Origin: Ascoidea rubescens DSM 1968
Lineage: Eukaryota > Ascomycota > Saccharomycetes > Ascoideales > Ascoideaceae
Assembly: GCF_001661345.1 (NCBI RefSeq)
Contig: NW_017962920.1
Span: forward strand, 556,368 to 620,367
Direction of reading: 5' to 3'
Length of the DNA stretch: 64,000 bases
The notes under the pieces are model-generated. The model saw only the letters and a list, made by a program, of their open reading frames with translations, had not been told where the DNA came from and searched no databases. Positions 27,394-35,877 of the stretch are shown in pieces (position 1 is the stretch's first letter; every line of letters starts with the position of its first letter). The position numbers and the translations under genes were made by a program.

Positions 27394-28335
27394 ATGAATA
27401 GAAGAAGCACATACAATGGAGTTCCTCCACTGCATGATATTTCCAACTCTGGATATCAACCCCAATACCAATACCAATCACAACAACAACCTATTTACTA
27501 CCAAAACCAATCAAAACCACATAATCAATATTTTCACTCTGCACCAGGGACCTCAGCTCAAACCTATCAAGAACAACAAGCCTATCAAAGCCATCCCAAT
27601 ATCTATGGTTTTCGATCTGTTTCCCAAAGACCCTATAGTCAACCAGCCCCTTCTGGTTCTACTTTTGTTCCTCAACTGTTTGAGAACTCTCGAGGTTTTC
27701 CTTTGTGGACACAGGATGTGGTAACAGAAATACCTGGGTTGATGAATTTGCCTCAACAACGAACTGGAGAAGTCGAAGAGATCCAGTATAAATGCCAGGA
27801 GTTGTTTCGTCGAATTGATACTGACAATTCAGGCGAAATCTCTCAAAGAGAATTGAGTGAAGCCATTAAAAATCCTGATGGAACCAAATTTGACAACTCA
27901 ACAATTCGATTGATGGTCAAATTATTTGATAGGAATAAAAACAATACGTTGGATTTCAGAGAATTTTTTTTCTTGTATAGATATTTTAATTTCTGGGTTG
28001 ATTCGTTTAAAAGTATGGATACTGATAAATCTCTCACAATTGATTACGAAGAGTTTTTAAATACTTTACAAATTTTTCAATATAATTTATCTCCAAATCT
28101 TTCAAAGTTTATCTTTAATAAGTTTTCAAGAGCTAACATTCAAGAAAACTATGGTCTTGATTATATGATTTCATCAAAAACTCCAAATGCTATGAAATTA
28201 GGTAATTATATTGAATGTTTAATTTGGTTGACTAAATTCACTGCTTTTTTTCAAAAATTCGATACAAATAATTCTGGAGTTGCCACGGTTAATTTTGAAG
28301 ATTTCATCATTGAACAAATAAACATGTTAATTTAA
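27394..28335 (+). CDS. PEF1: Penta-EF-hand calcium-binding protein
   Basis: A 313-residue member of the ALG-2/Pef1 group. Residues 1-125 are rich in Gln, Tyr, Pro and Asn, the usual disordered head of these proteins. The EF-hands follow. EF1 reads RIDTDNSGEISQRELSEAI, a complete canonical loop. EF2 is FDRNKNNTLDFREF, EF3 MDTDKSLTIDYEEF, and the last clear one is FDTNNSGVATVNFEDF. EF2 and EF3 keep most ligands, and the fifth half serves dimerisation in the family. S. cerevisiae Pef1 (335 residues) acts in polar bud growth and cation homeostasis and binds Ca2+ and Zn2+. The start codon follows a Ser/Thr-free AT leader, and no intron is needed. Confidence 0.9.
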   Translation: MNRRSTYNGVPPLHDISNSGYQPQYQYQSQQQPIYYQNQSKPHNQYFHSAPGTSAQTYQEQQAYQSHPNIYGFRSVSQRPYSQPAPSGSTFVPQLFENSRGFPLWTQDVVTEIPGLMNLPQQRTGEVEEIQYKCQELFRRIDTDNSGEISQRELSEAIKNPDGTKFDNSTIRLMVKLFDRNKNNTLDFREFFFLYRYFNFWVDSFKSMDTDKSLTIDYEEFLNTLQIFQYNLSPNLSKFIFNKFSRANIQENYGLDYMISSKTPNAMKLGNYIECLIWLTKFTAFFQKFDTNNSGVATVNFEDFIIEQINMLI

Positions 28336-28985
28336 TTTATTATTACCCTTTAATTTATTAATCTATTTTTTTAGTTTTTTTTTCTTTCCTTTTTAGTTAT
28401 TTTTTTTCTTTTCCTTTTTTTTTTACAGAGACTATCACGTACTTTGTGAGATTTGGTGATTGTTTTACTTTCGTTCGTTACAAGTTTCGGTTCACATTAA
28501 TAAATGTTTCTTTCCTTTATTCCACATTTCTATGATCTTACGCCCAAGCACATAAAGAGCACCTCTCAAAAAAGGCAATTTGCTCAACCTTTTTGCTGCT
28601 TCTGCTGCTTCTGCTGTGTTTACTCTATTGTTAACACCTTGTCTAGAAAGACGATGGCCAGATCAAGCTTTAAATACAGAATACAGGATCCATCCGCGGA
28701 AACCGTTAGGAGCCAGCGGGCTCTGGAGAAAAAACCAGGGCTGTTTTGAGTGATTGCACTGTAATTTGCGCTGAAATTTGGGCGATGGAACTGGCGTTTG
28801 AAGTCACACGGAGATAATCTGCTGGGTGTGTTGTTTTTGACAAGACGATAGATAAATACAAATCAAAGATCAGTTGAGATTAAAATCCTGTTTTTATTTC
28901 TCTTTCAACCAAAACTTCTTTTATATCAATCCTATTTTCTTGCAGTATATACACTTGTATTTGTATTGGCTTATAGATACTCGAG
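28336..28985. other. Intergenic between PEF1 and a type II membrane protein gene
   Basis: A 650-bp same-strand gap. T-rich runs after PEF1 fit its 3' end. A CTGCTTCTGCTGCTTCTG tract at about 28,590 is the complement of the GCAGAA units seen near other gene starts. A GC-richer block at 28,690-28,740 follows. Short ATG frames (for example one of 31 codons near 28,650) lack any support. Confidence 0.45.
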
Positions 28986-29606
28986 ATGCCTTTGTTACAC
29001 AAGTCTAGTCAATTGTTGCCCAAACCGGTTTCATACAAGTTGAATCCCAGAAGATCACCAATCATAACCAATAAAGCCAGAAAGCTATTCTTTTATGTTC
29101 TTGCTTTGATAGTGTTTGGATACATTATTTTGGAGATAGTTGGCGCACGAAATGGCGATGCAAATCCCAATGGAAATGAAAATAGCTTGAAACAGAATAA
29201 AGTTGAGAATTTTAATACTGCAAAGGAGTTGAATTCAAAGAACTTGAATGGCAAAGTCCAAAATCCAGATAATAAAGAAGATATATTGATCAACAATAAT
29301 AAATTGATCAACAATGGAATCTTGGAAGATTTTAAAGAGGTTCCTAAATCCAATTTGAAAAACATTGTTGATGATGGTAATACTAAAAACAAGGATCAAA
29401 AGGAAATAATAAAGGATAAAGACTCTAAATTTGATCCAAGTTTTAAATTCAAGCTAAATGACGAATCGGTATTAGATTCCAATTTGAGTCCAAAAGATGA
29501 TGTTCAAAATATTGATTTAGATGCAGAAGGTGAACCTGAAATCGAGGTTATAAATAGAAAATCGATTAAAAAGAAACCGATAATAAATTTACAAGATGTT
29601 GAATAA
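28986..29606 (+). CDS. Small type II single-pass membrane protein, unrecognised
   Basis: A 206-residue protein that I do not recognise. Residues 1-32 are basic (LNPRRSPIITNKARK) and are followed by one hydrophobic helix at about 33-53 (LFFYVLALIVFGYIILEIVG). No signal peptidase site is evident, so a type II orientation is expected. The remaining 150 residues are charged, Asn/Lys/Asp-rich and low in complexity, ending NLQDVE. This is the architecture of a Golgi or ER type II protein with a disordered lumenal tail, but no enzyme domain is present. It converges on AGE2 across 279 bp. Confidence 0.65.
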   Translation: MPLLHKSSQLLPKPVSYKLNPRRSPIITNKARKLFFYVLALIVFGYIILEIVGARNGDANPNGNENSLKQNKVENFNTAKELNSKNLNGKVQNPDNKEDILINNNKLINNGILEDFKEVPKSNLKNIVDDGNTKNKDQKEIIKDKDSKFDPSFKFKLNDESVLDSNLSPKDDVQNIDLDAEGEPEIEVINRKSIKKKPIINLQDVE

Positions 29607-29885
29607 TGATTAGGTAAATTGAATTAAATTATACGAAGATGGAATTAAATGATAAGAAATGAATTGAACATCACAACAACAACAAAAAAATACAGAAAAA
29701 AATACAGAAAAATACAAAAGGGTAAAAATAACAACAGAAAATGATGCAGAGATTATTTTATATAAAAATATAGTAGCTATATATATTGTTTATTTTTTTT
29801 TTTTATTAAATTTTTATTGTTAATTTCTTTTTCTTTTGCTTTTGATCTATAGTTAACGTGAATAATTTTTAATGGTAATAATCAG

Positions 29886-30021
29886 TTAGCTCCAAACATT
29901 GTTAAATAAGTCGTCATCTAGATTATTCTTTGAATTATTGATTGAGTTAGAATTAGAGTTTGGGGTTGAATTTGAATTTGAATTTGAGAGTGAATTGCTA
30001 TATAAAGAAGCAAACTGATTA

Positions 30022-30080
<59 letters not shown>

Positions 30081-30266
30081 TGCAAAGGAATTGTTATTGT
30101 AATTTGATATGGGAGTAGAACTAAAAAAAGATTGGGATTGAGATTGAGATTGCTGAGTGTAAATGTTATTTGAATAATTTACATTATTAAAGGAAGACAG
30201 AGAGTGAGTAGAGTTCAAAGGGGTTGAATATAATGATAAAATTGATTTTTTCAAATCGGGTCTCGA

Positions 30267-30307
<41 letters not shown>

Positions 30308-31061
30308 TAGTGGTAGTAGTAGTATTGTTATCATTATTAGAAACACTGTTTTGAGATGCTGGAGAAGGAGAAGATAAAAACGATAAATCAAGTAATGAGT
30401 TTGAAGAGTTGTTTACGGGATTATTTGTGGGATTGTTTTGATTGTTTTGTTTTAAATGAAGAGAGGATCTCTTTGTTGAATTATTGCTGTCAAGAGGACC
30501 TTCATTTCCAAGTTTATTGGAATTTTGATTATCAGCTTTGACAGCATTACCGTTGCCATTTCGATTGGTATTAATAGCGTCATTATCCTCTTCATTAAAG
30601 GTGATTGACATTGGATCAATTATTTTTTTACTCATGGCCCATTTTCTCAAGTCGTATTTTGTTCGTATGAAGTTTTCTATTTTACTTTGGTCTGGAACAT
30701 AGTTGTCAGGCAAATTGTACTCCCAGAAGTGGTTGGCCTTTTTGTTGCCCCATTTAATCATCGATTTGACTTGCTCGTCGTTCCAAGAATCCAAGTCCAC
30801 ACTCCTGACCTTAGAGATATGAGTTCCCATGCTTCTGTGAATGCCTGAGCACCTAATGCAAATGAAGATTCCCAAGCTCCAGGAGGCCCATCGTGGGTGG
30901 GACGAGGTCTTGCAGTCAGCACAAAACCTGTTAGAGGGCTCCTTGAGCAACGTCTTGAGGATCTGAAGGTTCTTGTCAGCAGCACCCTGGCTCCTGCGCG
31001 ACGAGGGAGCGTAGTTGATGGGTCTCGAGCCAGACGAATACGAGTTATACCTGCTATACAT
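29886..31061 (-). CDS. AGE2: ArfGAP for trans-Golgi/endosomal transport
   Basis: A 391-residue Arf GTPase-activating protein. The ArfGAP zinc finger is C47-x2-C50-x17-C68-x2-C71, with the catalytic arginine R76 in CSGIHRSMGT, followed by HISKVRSVDLDSW. The C-terminal LKKSILSLYSTP block and the last residues LDDDLFNNVWS match S. cerevisiae Age2 almost exactly, which identifies the orthologue. Age2 works with Gcs1 on Arf1 in post-Golgi vesicle formation. The middle is low in complexity, with two long polyasparagine runs encoded by ATT/TTA repeats at about 30,020-30,080 and 30,270-30,305. The protein is about 90 residues longer than S. cerevisiae Age2, mostly through these runs and an N-terminal Ser/Tyr extension. 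The 5' third is GC-rich. Confidence 0.94.
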
Positions 31062-31353
31062 CTTCTACCTTCGCATAGCTCTTGCTTTGCTGCTTCTTCA
31101 CCACAAGCTGAAACAAATCTTTTTCCAGCGAGCTGTTATCTTAGACACGTGATGCGCCGTCCCTGTGGATCTGAGACAATGAAAAAGAAAGCCGATAAGG
31201 TTTGGGTACGCAGGAGTCCAGCGCCATGGGGCTATTGCTGGCTTAGATAGCTATAGCCTTCTTGAAGACGATATAAGGGATAAGGGATATGCTGAAGATA
31301 TATAAGCAGATACACCCTCCATGTCCTAGAAATGCTCATCAATTCTCTCAACA
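31062..31353. promoter_or_regulatory. GC-richer divergent promoter of AGE2 and a four-helix membrane protein gene
   Basis: A 292-bp divergent gap continuing the GC-rich 5' end of AGE2, with ACACGTGATGCG near 31,147 and an AGATATATAAGC TATA-like element near 31,300. No gene is seen. Confidence 0.5.
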
Positions 31354-31827
31354 ATGAACTCCTATCCTCTTGAAGCTTCTCCCTATAACAGCAAAGACGA
31401 CCCCTACAATTATCCACAGCAGATTGAGAATCGGGCGCCAGAACGACCCAACAGATTCCTCCAGATCCTCAATTTTGTCGTCTTTGCTGCCTTGCTTTTT
31501 GGCTCGCTTTGCTTCATTTACTATGCTTTGCTCAAAGAAAAATTGTACTTGCAGATAATCAGTTTCTCTATCTATTGTGTGCTTGTAGCTTTAACTTTTG
31601 TTCTCACCTCGTCGTCTCCCAGGTACTTTAAGTTTGTCATATGGGAAGGTATCGCTGCGTCCCTGGTATTGGTCTTTGTAGTGGGTTACAAATTTTACAG
31701 AATTGACAATTTTGTAATCAAAATCTGCATTGTTATTGCCCTATTGGTAATTCAATTGGTGTTTTATATCTTTTTTAGTTGCTTCAGAAAACATGGCAGG
31801 TACAAGTATCTGAAAATAACCAACTAG
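31354..31827 (+). CDS. Small four-helix membrane protein, unrecognised
   Basis: A 157-residue protein that I do not recognise. Residues 1-34 are polar, with a Pro/Tyr/Asn-rich cytosolic head (DDPYNYPQQIENRAPERP). Four hydrophobic segments follow, at about 36-57, 62-84, 91-112 and 117-143, with short polar turns. The tail is basic (RKHGRYKYLKITN). The C-terminal KxK-like end could act in ER retrieval, but it is not a clean KKxx. The layout resembles small Golgi/ER tetraspanners such as TVP or MARVEL-type proteins, without clear motif support. It is divergent from AGE2 and convergent with CUE5. Confidence 0.65.
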   Translation: MNSYPLEASPYNSKDDPYNYPQQIENRAPERPNRFLQILNFVVFAALLFGSLCFIYYALLKEKLYLQIISFSIYCVLVALTFVLTSSSPRYFKFVIWEGIAASLVLVFVVGYKFYRIDNFVIKICIVIALLVIQLVFYIFFSCFRKHGRYKYLKITN

Positions 31828-32015
31828 ATAAGATAACAAGTAGATAAATAAGAAAATAAATAGATACTAATTAAAAAAATAAAAAAAAAAATTTAAATAA
31901 ATATAAAGTTTAATAATAAAGAGTTCAACAAAAACAATTATCACAGATATAAGAATCAATAACAATCAATAACAATCAATCATACCAAGGAGTAGAATAC
32001 AATTATTTACTCATT

Positions 32016-33632
32016 TCATTTCTTAAATTTGTTGTTATCATCATAATCATCGTCACTATCTGTAACCAAAAATGCATCGTTAGAAGCTGATTCTGATAAA
32101 TGTGCATTTGGTAATGGTTGCCATTTATTAGTATTTGATGAAATGCTTGAGTCTCTAGTTCTTCGCTTTGGCGTGCCGTAAATATCTGTTTCCGGCTCAA
32201 TGTCTTTCTTGACTGCATTATTTTTATCAACACCAACATGGTCGTTGCTGTTATTACTTATATCACCAAAATCGTCATTAGATTTCTTGGTTGGAGTGCT
32301 TGGAATTGCAATGCTTTTTGAAGAACGCACTGGCAATTTTGGTGCATTCTCTTCTTCGATATTATCTATTATATTGTTATTTCTATTAACGGCATTGTCA
32401 TTATTAGAACCAACTAGATCATCGTTTTTCAAAGAAATTCCATATCCGTAGTTATGATTTAATTCCACTGGGTCATCGTCATATCTTGATGGCATGTTTC
32501 TTCTATATGTTGAGGAATTTCTAGCAGAATTGGGCTGGGATCCAAAAGCGCTAAATAATTGTGAGGTATTGGTTGGTTTACGGCTGTTATAATTATAATC
32601 ATCATCGCTATCATTAGCGTAATTAGTGTTATTAGTGTTATTATCGTTTTCATTTTGATTGAATTTTTTAGTTAATTCAGATACCCAATTGTTAACTTTT
32701 AATTTAGTTTCTTCAAAACCCTTTGCGATTTCTTTTTTGATCTGAGGCAAGTCCTCGTCTATAAAAGTGGTGAATGGGTCATCAGAATCAGAATCTCCGT
32801 CATAGTATTCTGATTTATTTTTTTTATTTCTCTCGTTTTGGTTCTGATTTTGATTTTGATTTTGATTTTGGTGTCTTTGTTGTTGTTGTTTGAATCTGTT
32901 TGATTTTATTGGAACTGGGGGTTTACTTGATTTATGTCTTGATTGGTGAGATCTATTTGATTGAGTAGATTCCATTTCAAACTGTTTTGCTAATCTTTTC
33001 GCCAACAATTCGTCTTGTTCTAACTGATTCATTTTCTTGAACTGATCATTTGATGGTAAATTTAGCGATTGATTCTTTGGAGTGGGCAAATCAATTTTGA
33101 AATTGGGATCGCTTAGATATAACAAAGCGCTAAAGGCTGAATCCAAATTGCCTGAGCTTGCAATTAATACGGCATTTATGTATTTTTGATCGATTGTTGG
33201 AAAAGCATCTTGAAGTGTTTTTTTAGTTTCTTCAATTTTAGATTTATTATTATTGTTGTTGTTGTTATTGTTATATTTAGTAGATGTAGATTTAATCGAT
33301 TGATAGATACTCTTGTGATTTAGAGGAATCTCTTCAGTTGATAAGGATTTGCTGTCAGAAGTAAAAGTGACTTTTTTCTTTAATCTATCGGTTGAAGGAG
33401 TGGAGGAAGAAGAAGGAGATGGAGGGGGAGAGTGAATAGTAGTAGCGGTAGTAGTGGTAATGTTTGTAGAAGAAGAGGAAGAAGGTTGTTTTTTGATGAT
33501 GCTGTTGTCCTTTTCTTTAGTTATGGTGTCGTTTGAATTGATTGATAATTCAGAGAAATCGTTTCGTAAAGCAGTGGAAGTAGAATCAGTGGCGGCTGCA
33601 GCTTCAGGAGAAGAAGTAAGATTTTGTGACAT
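32016..33632 (-). CDS. CUE5: CUE-domain ubiquitin-Atg8 autophagy receptor
   Basis: A 538-residue orthologue of Cue5, which binds ubiquitinated aggregates and Atg8 to drive proteaphagy and aggrephagy. The CUE domain lies at about 135-178, with the Phe-Pro of DAFPTID (F144-P145) and the di-leucine of SALLYLSD (L170-L171), the two ubiquitin-contact motifs. TQLEQDELLA-type sequence follows (QLEQDELLAKRLAKQF), as in S. cerevisiae. The Atg8-interacting motif is kept as WQPL at 504-507 in KWQPLPNAHL, and the acidic tail FLVTDSDDD matches. The N-terminal 130 residues are Ser/Thr/Pro-rich with a polyasparagine run. The protein is about 125 residues longer than S. cerevisiae Cue5 because of low-complexity insertions. 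A cytosolic adaptor. Confidence 0.92.
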   Translation of the reverse strand: MSQNLTSSPEAAAATDSTSTALRNDFSELSINSNDTITKEKDNSIIKKQPSSSSSTNITTTTATTIHSPPPSPSSSSTPSTDRLKKKVTFTSDSKSLSTEEIPLNHKSIYQSIKSTSTKYNNNNNNNNNKSKIEETKKTLQDAFPTIDQKYINAVLIASSGNLDSAFSALLYLSDPNFKIDLPTPKNQSLNLPSNDQFKKMNQLEQDELLAKRLAKQFEMESTQSNRSHQSRHKSSKPPVPIKSNRFKQQQQRHQNQNQNQNQNQNERNKKNKSEYYDGDSDSDDPFTTFIDEDLPQIKKEIAKGFEETKLKVNNWVSELTKKFNQNENDNNTNNTNYANDSDDDYNYNSRKPTNTSQLFSAFGSQPNSARNSSTYRRNMPSRYDDDPVELNHNYGYGISLKNDDLVGSNNDNAVNRNNNIIDNIEEENAPKLPVRSSKSIAIPSTPTKKSNDDFGDISNNSNDHVGVDKNNAVKKDIEPETDIYGTPKRRTRDSSISSNTNKWQPLPNAHLSESASNDAFLVTDSDDDYDDNNKFKK

Positions 33633-34098
33633 TATGGGGGAGTTAGTGTATATTAAAGATTAGTAAAGATTAGTAAAGAAAAGAAGGGAAAAAAAAAACA
33701 ACAGCCAACCAACAAAAAGAGAAAAAAGGAGATTGGTAAATGGAATAAAAATAATTAATATTTGATAATCATCAAATTAATTATATTATTATAAGAAAAA
33801 TGTCAAAAAACGATTAAAAGATTAAAAAAAACGATAGAATGTGGCTGTGCATTCCAGATGGATGATCACCCAAAAGAGTAATAATGTGGCGTGAACAACT
33901 ATTTGTTTGGGATAAAGACAAATAAGTCCGTGTGGCGTAGAAGACGCGCTGTGATTGGCTGAAGAGCGAGGTTAATGGACATGAAGCGTAAGTAAAACAT
34001 AAATTGAGTGGAAAGATCATTTTTAGAAGACGTATATAAATTTAGAATATGAATTAATTACTGATATATAGATACTGATTGATTAATTACTTGTTTAT
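33633..34098. promoter_or_regulatory. Intergenic: CUE5 promoter and ATP16 3' flank
   Basis: A 466-bp same-strand gap. It is AT-rich with a slightly GC-richer middle (33,840-33,980). No gene or RNA is recognised. Confidence 0.45.
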
Positions 34099-34587
34099 TT
34101 ATTTAGCAACAGATTCTAAAGCTTGTAAAAGTTCCAATTTGATTGAGGCTTCAGCAGCGACTTCTTGATCTTGAGAGGTTAAATCCTTTTGAGCTTCAGT
34201 TATTTGAGCTTTGATTTCGTTAGAATCAAAGGAGTCTAAAGGAAAGGCTTCAATTGCAGTGATAGATAATTTTGAGTTTGGTTGAACAGTAGCAAAACCT
34301 CCGTTGATGAAAAAAGTGCTTGATTTGCCTTGATTTTCGATGATGGTGATCACACCAGGCTTTAGTTCTTCAACAGTAGGAACATGGTTAACTAAAACAC
34401 CCATGACACCAGTGGCAGCAGGAATATTGACTTGGGAGACTTCAGCATCGTTGTATAAGGTTTGGAAGGGCAAAGAGAAGGACAACTTCAAAGCTGAGGA
34501 GGCAGCTGGAGCCTCAGTGGCAAGAGATCTTCTGGCAACAAAGGCAGTGGAGCGAGCAATGGTGCTGAGAGCGTTGTACTTGAACAT
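34099..34587 (-). CDS. ATP16: F1F0 ATP synthase delta subunit (central stalk)
   Basis: A 162-residue mitochondrial protein that forms part of the rotating central stalk of F1F0-ATP synthase, equivalent to bacterial epsilon. The first about 25 residues are a basic, Ser/Ala-rich presequence (IARSTAFVARRSLATEA). The mature part has the expected beta-sandwich motifs: QVNIPAATGVMGVLVNHVPTVE, LKPGVITI, and FFINGGFATVQPNSKLSITAIEAFPL. A C-terminal helical hairpin rich in Glu, Ala and Leu follows. These match S. cerevisiae Atp16 (160 residues) along the whole chain. It shares a divergent 228-bp promoter bearing two CACGTG sites with the gene at 34816. Confidence 0.97.
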   Translation of the reverse strand: MFKYNALSTIARSTAFVARRSLATEAPAASSALKLSFSLPFQTLYNDAEVSQVNIPAATGVMGVLVNHVPTVEELKPGVITIIENQGKSSTFFINGGFATVQPNSKLSITAIEAFPLDSFDSNEIKAQITEAQKDLTSQDQEVAAEASIKLELLQALESVAK

Positions 34588-34710
34588 GTTGGCGTGGTGT
34601 GAGAAGAAGAAGAGGAAGATGCTTTTGCTGGAGATATCAGGTCCAGATATTTCAAGCCCGACAGGGTGTGCCGCTGTTTTTGTTCAACAGGCATTGGCTA
34701 GAGCAGCGAT

Positions 34711-34738
34711 CACGTGCACACGACGTCCATCACACGTG
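34711..34738. promoter_or_regulatory. Pair of CACGTG E-boxes in the ATP16 divergent promoter
   Basis: CACGTG at 34711-34716 and again at 34733-34738, 22 bp apart (about two helical turns), each followed by CA. In yeasts CACGTG is bound by Cbf1 and, in many non-Saccharomyces species, Cbf1 regulates respiration and ribosome genes. That link is inferred here from the ATP16 neighbour. Confidence 0.7.
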
Positions 34739-34815
34739 CACGTTAGAGGGGGTTTAAGCGCTGAGCTCAAGTTGGCTCCTCCAGCAGAAACAGCAGAAGC
34801 GGCAGAAGCAACACC

Positions 34816-35430
34816 ATGTCTTTCCAGAACAAAGAGTTGGTCGACGCGTACCACAGCATTCTTGTCTCCACCGCCAACATCCTCAGCGACCTCTCTGTCG
34901 ACGCTGCCCCCTCTGGCCTCACGCCCAACTACACCTACGCTGGCGCCTCCACCTCGTTGTCCTCCAACATCGACAAGCTCAACAGAAACATTGTTCTTTT
35001 TCAGGATAACTTGGATCTTATGTCCAGCAACCTTGAAGACACCAAGAACTTTCTCCTTATCCAGAAGCGAATCCAGCAACAACAGTCCAACAACATCAAT
35101 CCCATCATCAACAACTTGAACAACCTCTCCTCCCAGTTGAACGACAACAACCTACGCAACGTAATCAACAGCCACGCTCACAAGGCCGGCACAGACACCA
35201 TCCCTTCTCAATCAAAACGTCCATCCATCTCGGTCCAGAACAATCTCACTCCCAACCCCCAGGATATACTAAACGCCATGAACTCCTCCTTCAATCTCAA
35301 CCAGAAACTGAACGACGCCAATGATCAGCTGAATCCTTTGATGTATAACAATAACAGCAACGACGACGATATGATCATCTCTTTCGATGCTTTGACCAAC
35401 ATTGAAAACATGGTGCCCGACAATCCATAA
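34816..35430 (+). CDS. Unrecognised coiled-coil protein
   Basis: A 204-residue protein that I do not recognise. Residues 1-95 are helical and suggest a coiled coil (LVDAYHSILVSTANILSDL, then SSNIDKLNRNIVLFQDNLDLM, then LEDTKNFLLIQKRIQ). Residues 95-150 are Asn/Gln/Ser-rich, and the end is acidic (NDDDMIISFDALTNIENM). Size and heptad pattern recall small kinetochore (DASH-type) or tether subunits, but I cannot align it to one. The 5' half is strongly GC-rich, using mostly C-ending codons. It is divergent from ATP16 and precedes LCB2 by 447 bp on the same strand. A GCAGAA tract lies directly before its start. Confidence 0.7.
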   Translation: MSFQNKELVDAYHSILVSTANILSDLSVDAAPSGLTPNYTYAGASTSLSSNIDKLNRNIVLFQDNLDLMSSNLEDTKNFLLIQKRIQQQQSNNINPIINNLNNLSSQLNDNNLRNVINSHAHKAGTDTIPSQSKRPSISVQNNLTPNPQDILNAMNSSFNLNQKLNDANDQLNPLMYNNNSNDDDMIISFDALTNIENMVPDNP

Positions 35431-35877
35431 TTATATATCTACATCCACATCTATCTACCTTCACCTCTACGTCTCTACCTCTCTATACTATATTATATAC
35501 GTTGTAATCTACTCTATCTATGCCTTTATTTCTCTTTTCTTCTTCGGTTTCTTAGGTTCCTCTTATCTTCCTCTTCCTCTTCCTCTCCTTACACTTTAAA
35601 CTCTCGCCGGGCAACTTCCGCTCCTTCCATTCACTTCTTGTGTACGTTATTATATTCATTTTTCATCACACAACACCATTAACAATACAATCATCGTTCT
35701 TATTCTTGTTTTATTCTCGTCTTATCCTCCTTCTAATTCCACTAGTATTCGTATTCTGTCCTTGTCGACCTCCAGTCCTGCTTTCCAGTACTGCCCCCTT
35801 TTTTTTCCTTTTTTTTCCTTTCGTTTCCCTCATCTTCCTTTCCATTCTCTCTTTAACTAATCTTCTGCCGTCTCAAA
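35431..35877 (+). promoter_or_regulatory. Pyrimidine-rich LCB2 promoter and leader
   Basis: This 447-bp gap is strikingly pyrimidine-rich on the plus strand (CTACCTTCACCTCTACG, TCTTCCTCTTCC and TTTCCTTTTTTTTCC runs). TATATTATATACG at about 35,488-35,500 is a TATA-like element. Such CT-rich blocks are common just upstream of highly expressed yeast start sites. No gene is seen. Confidence 0.55.
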
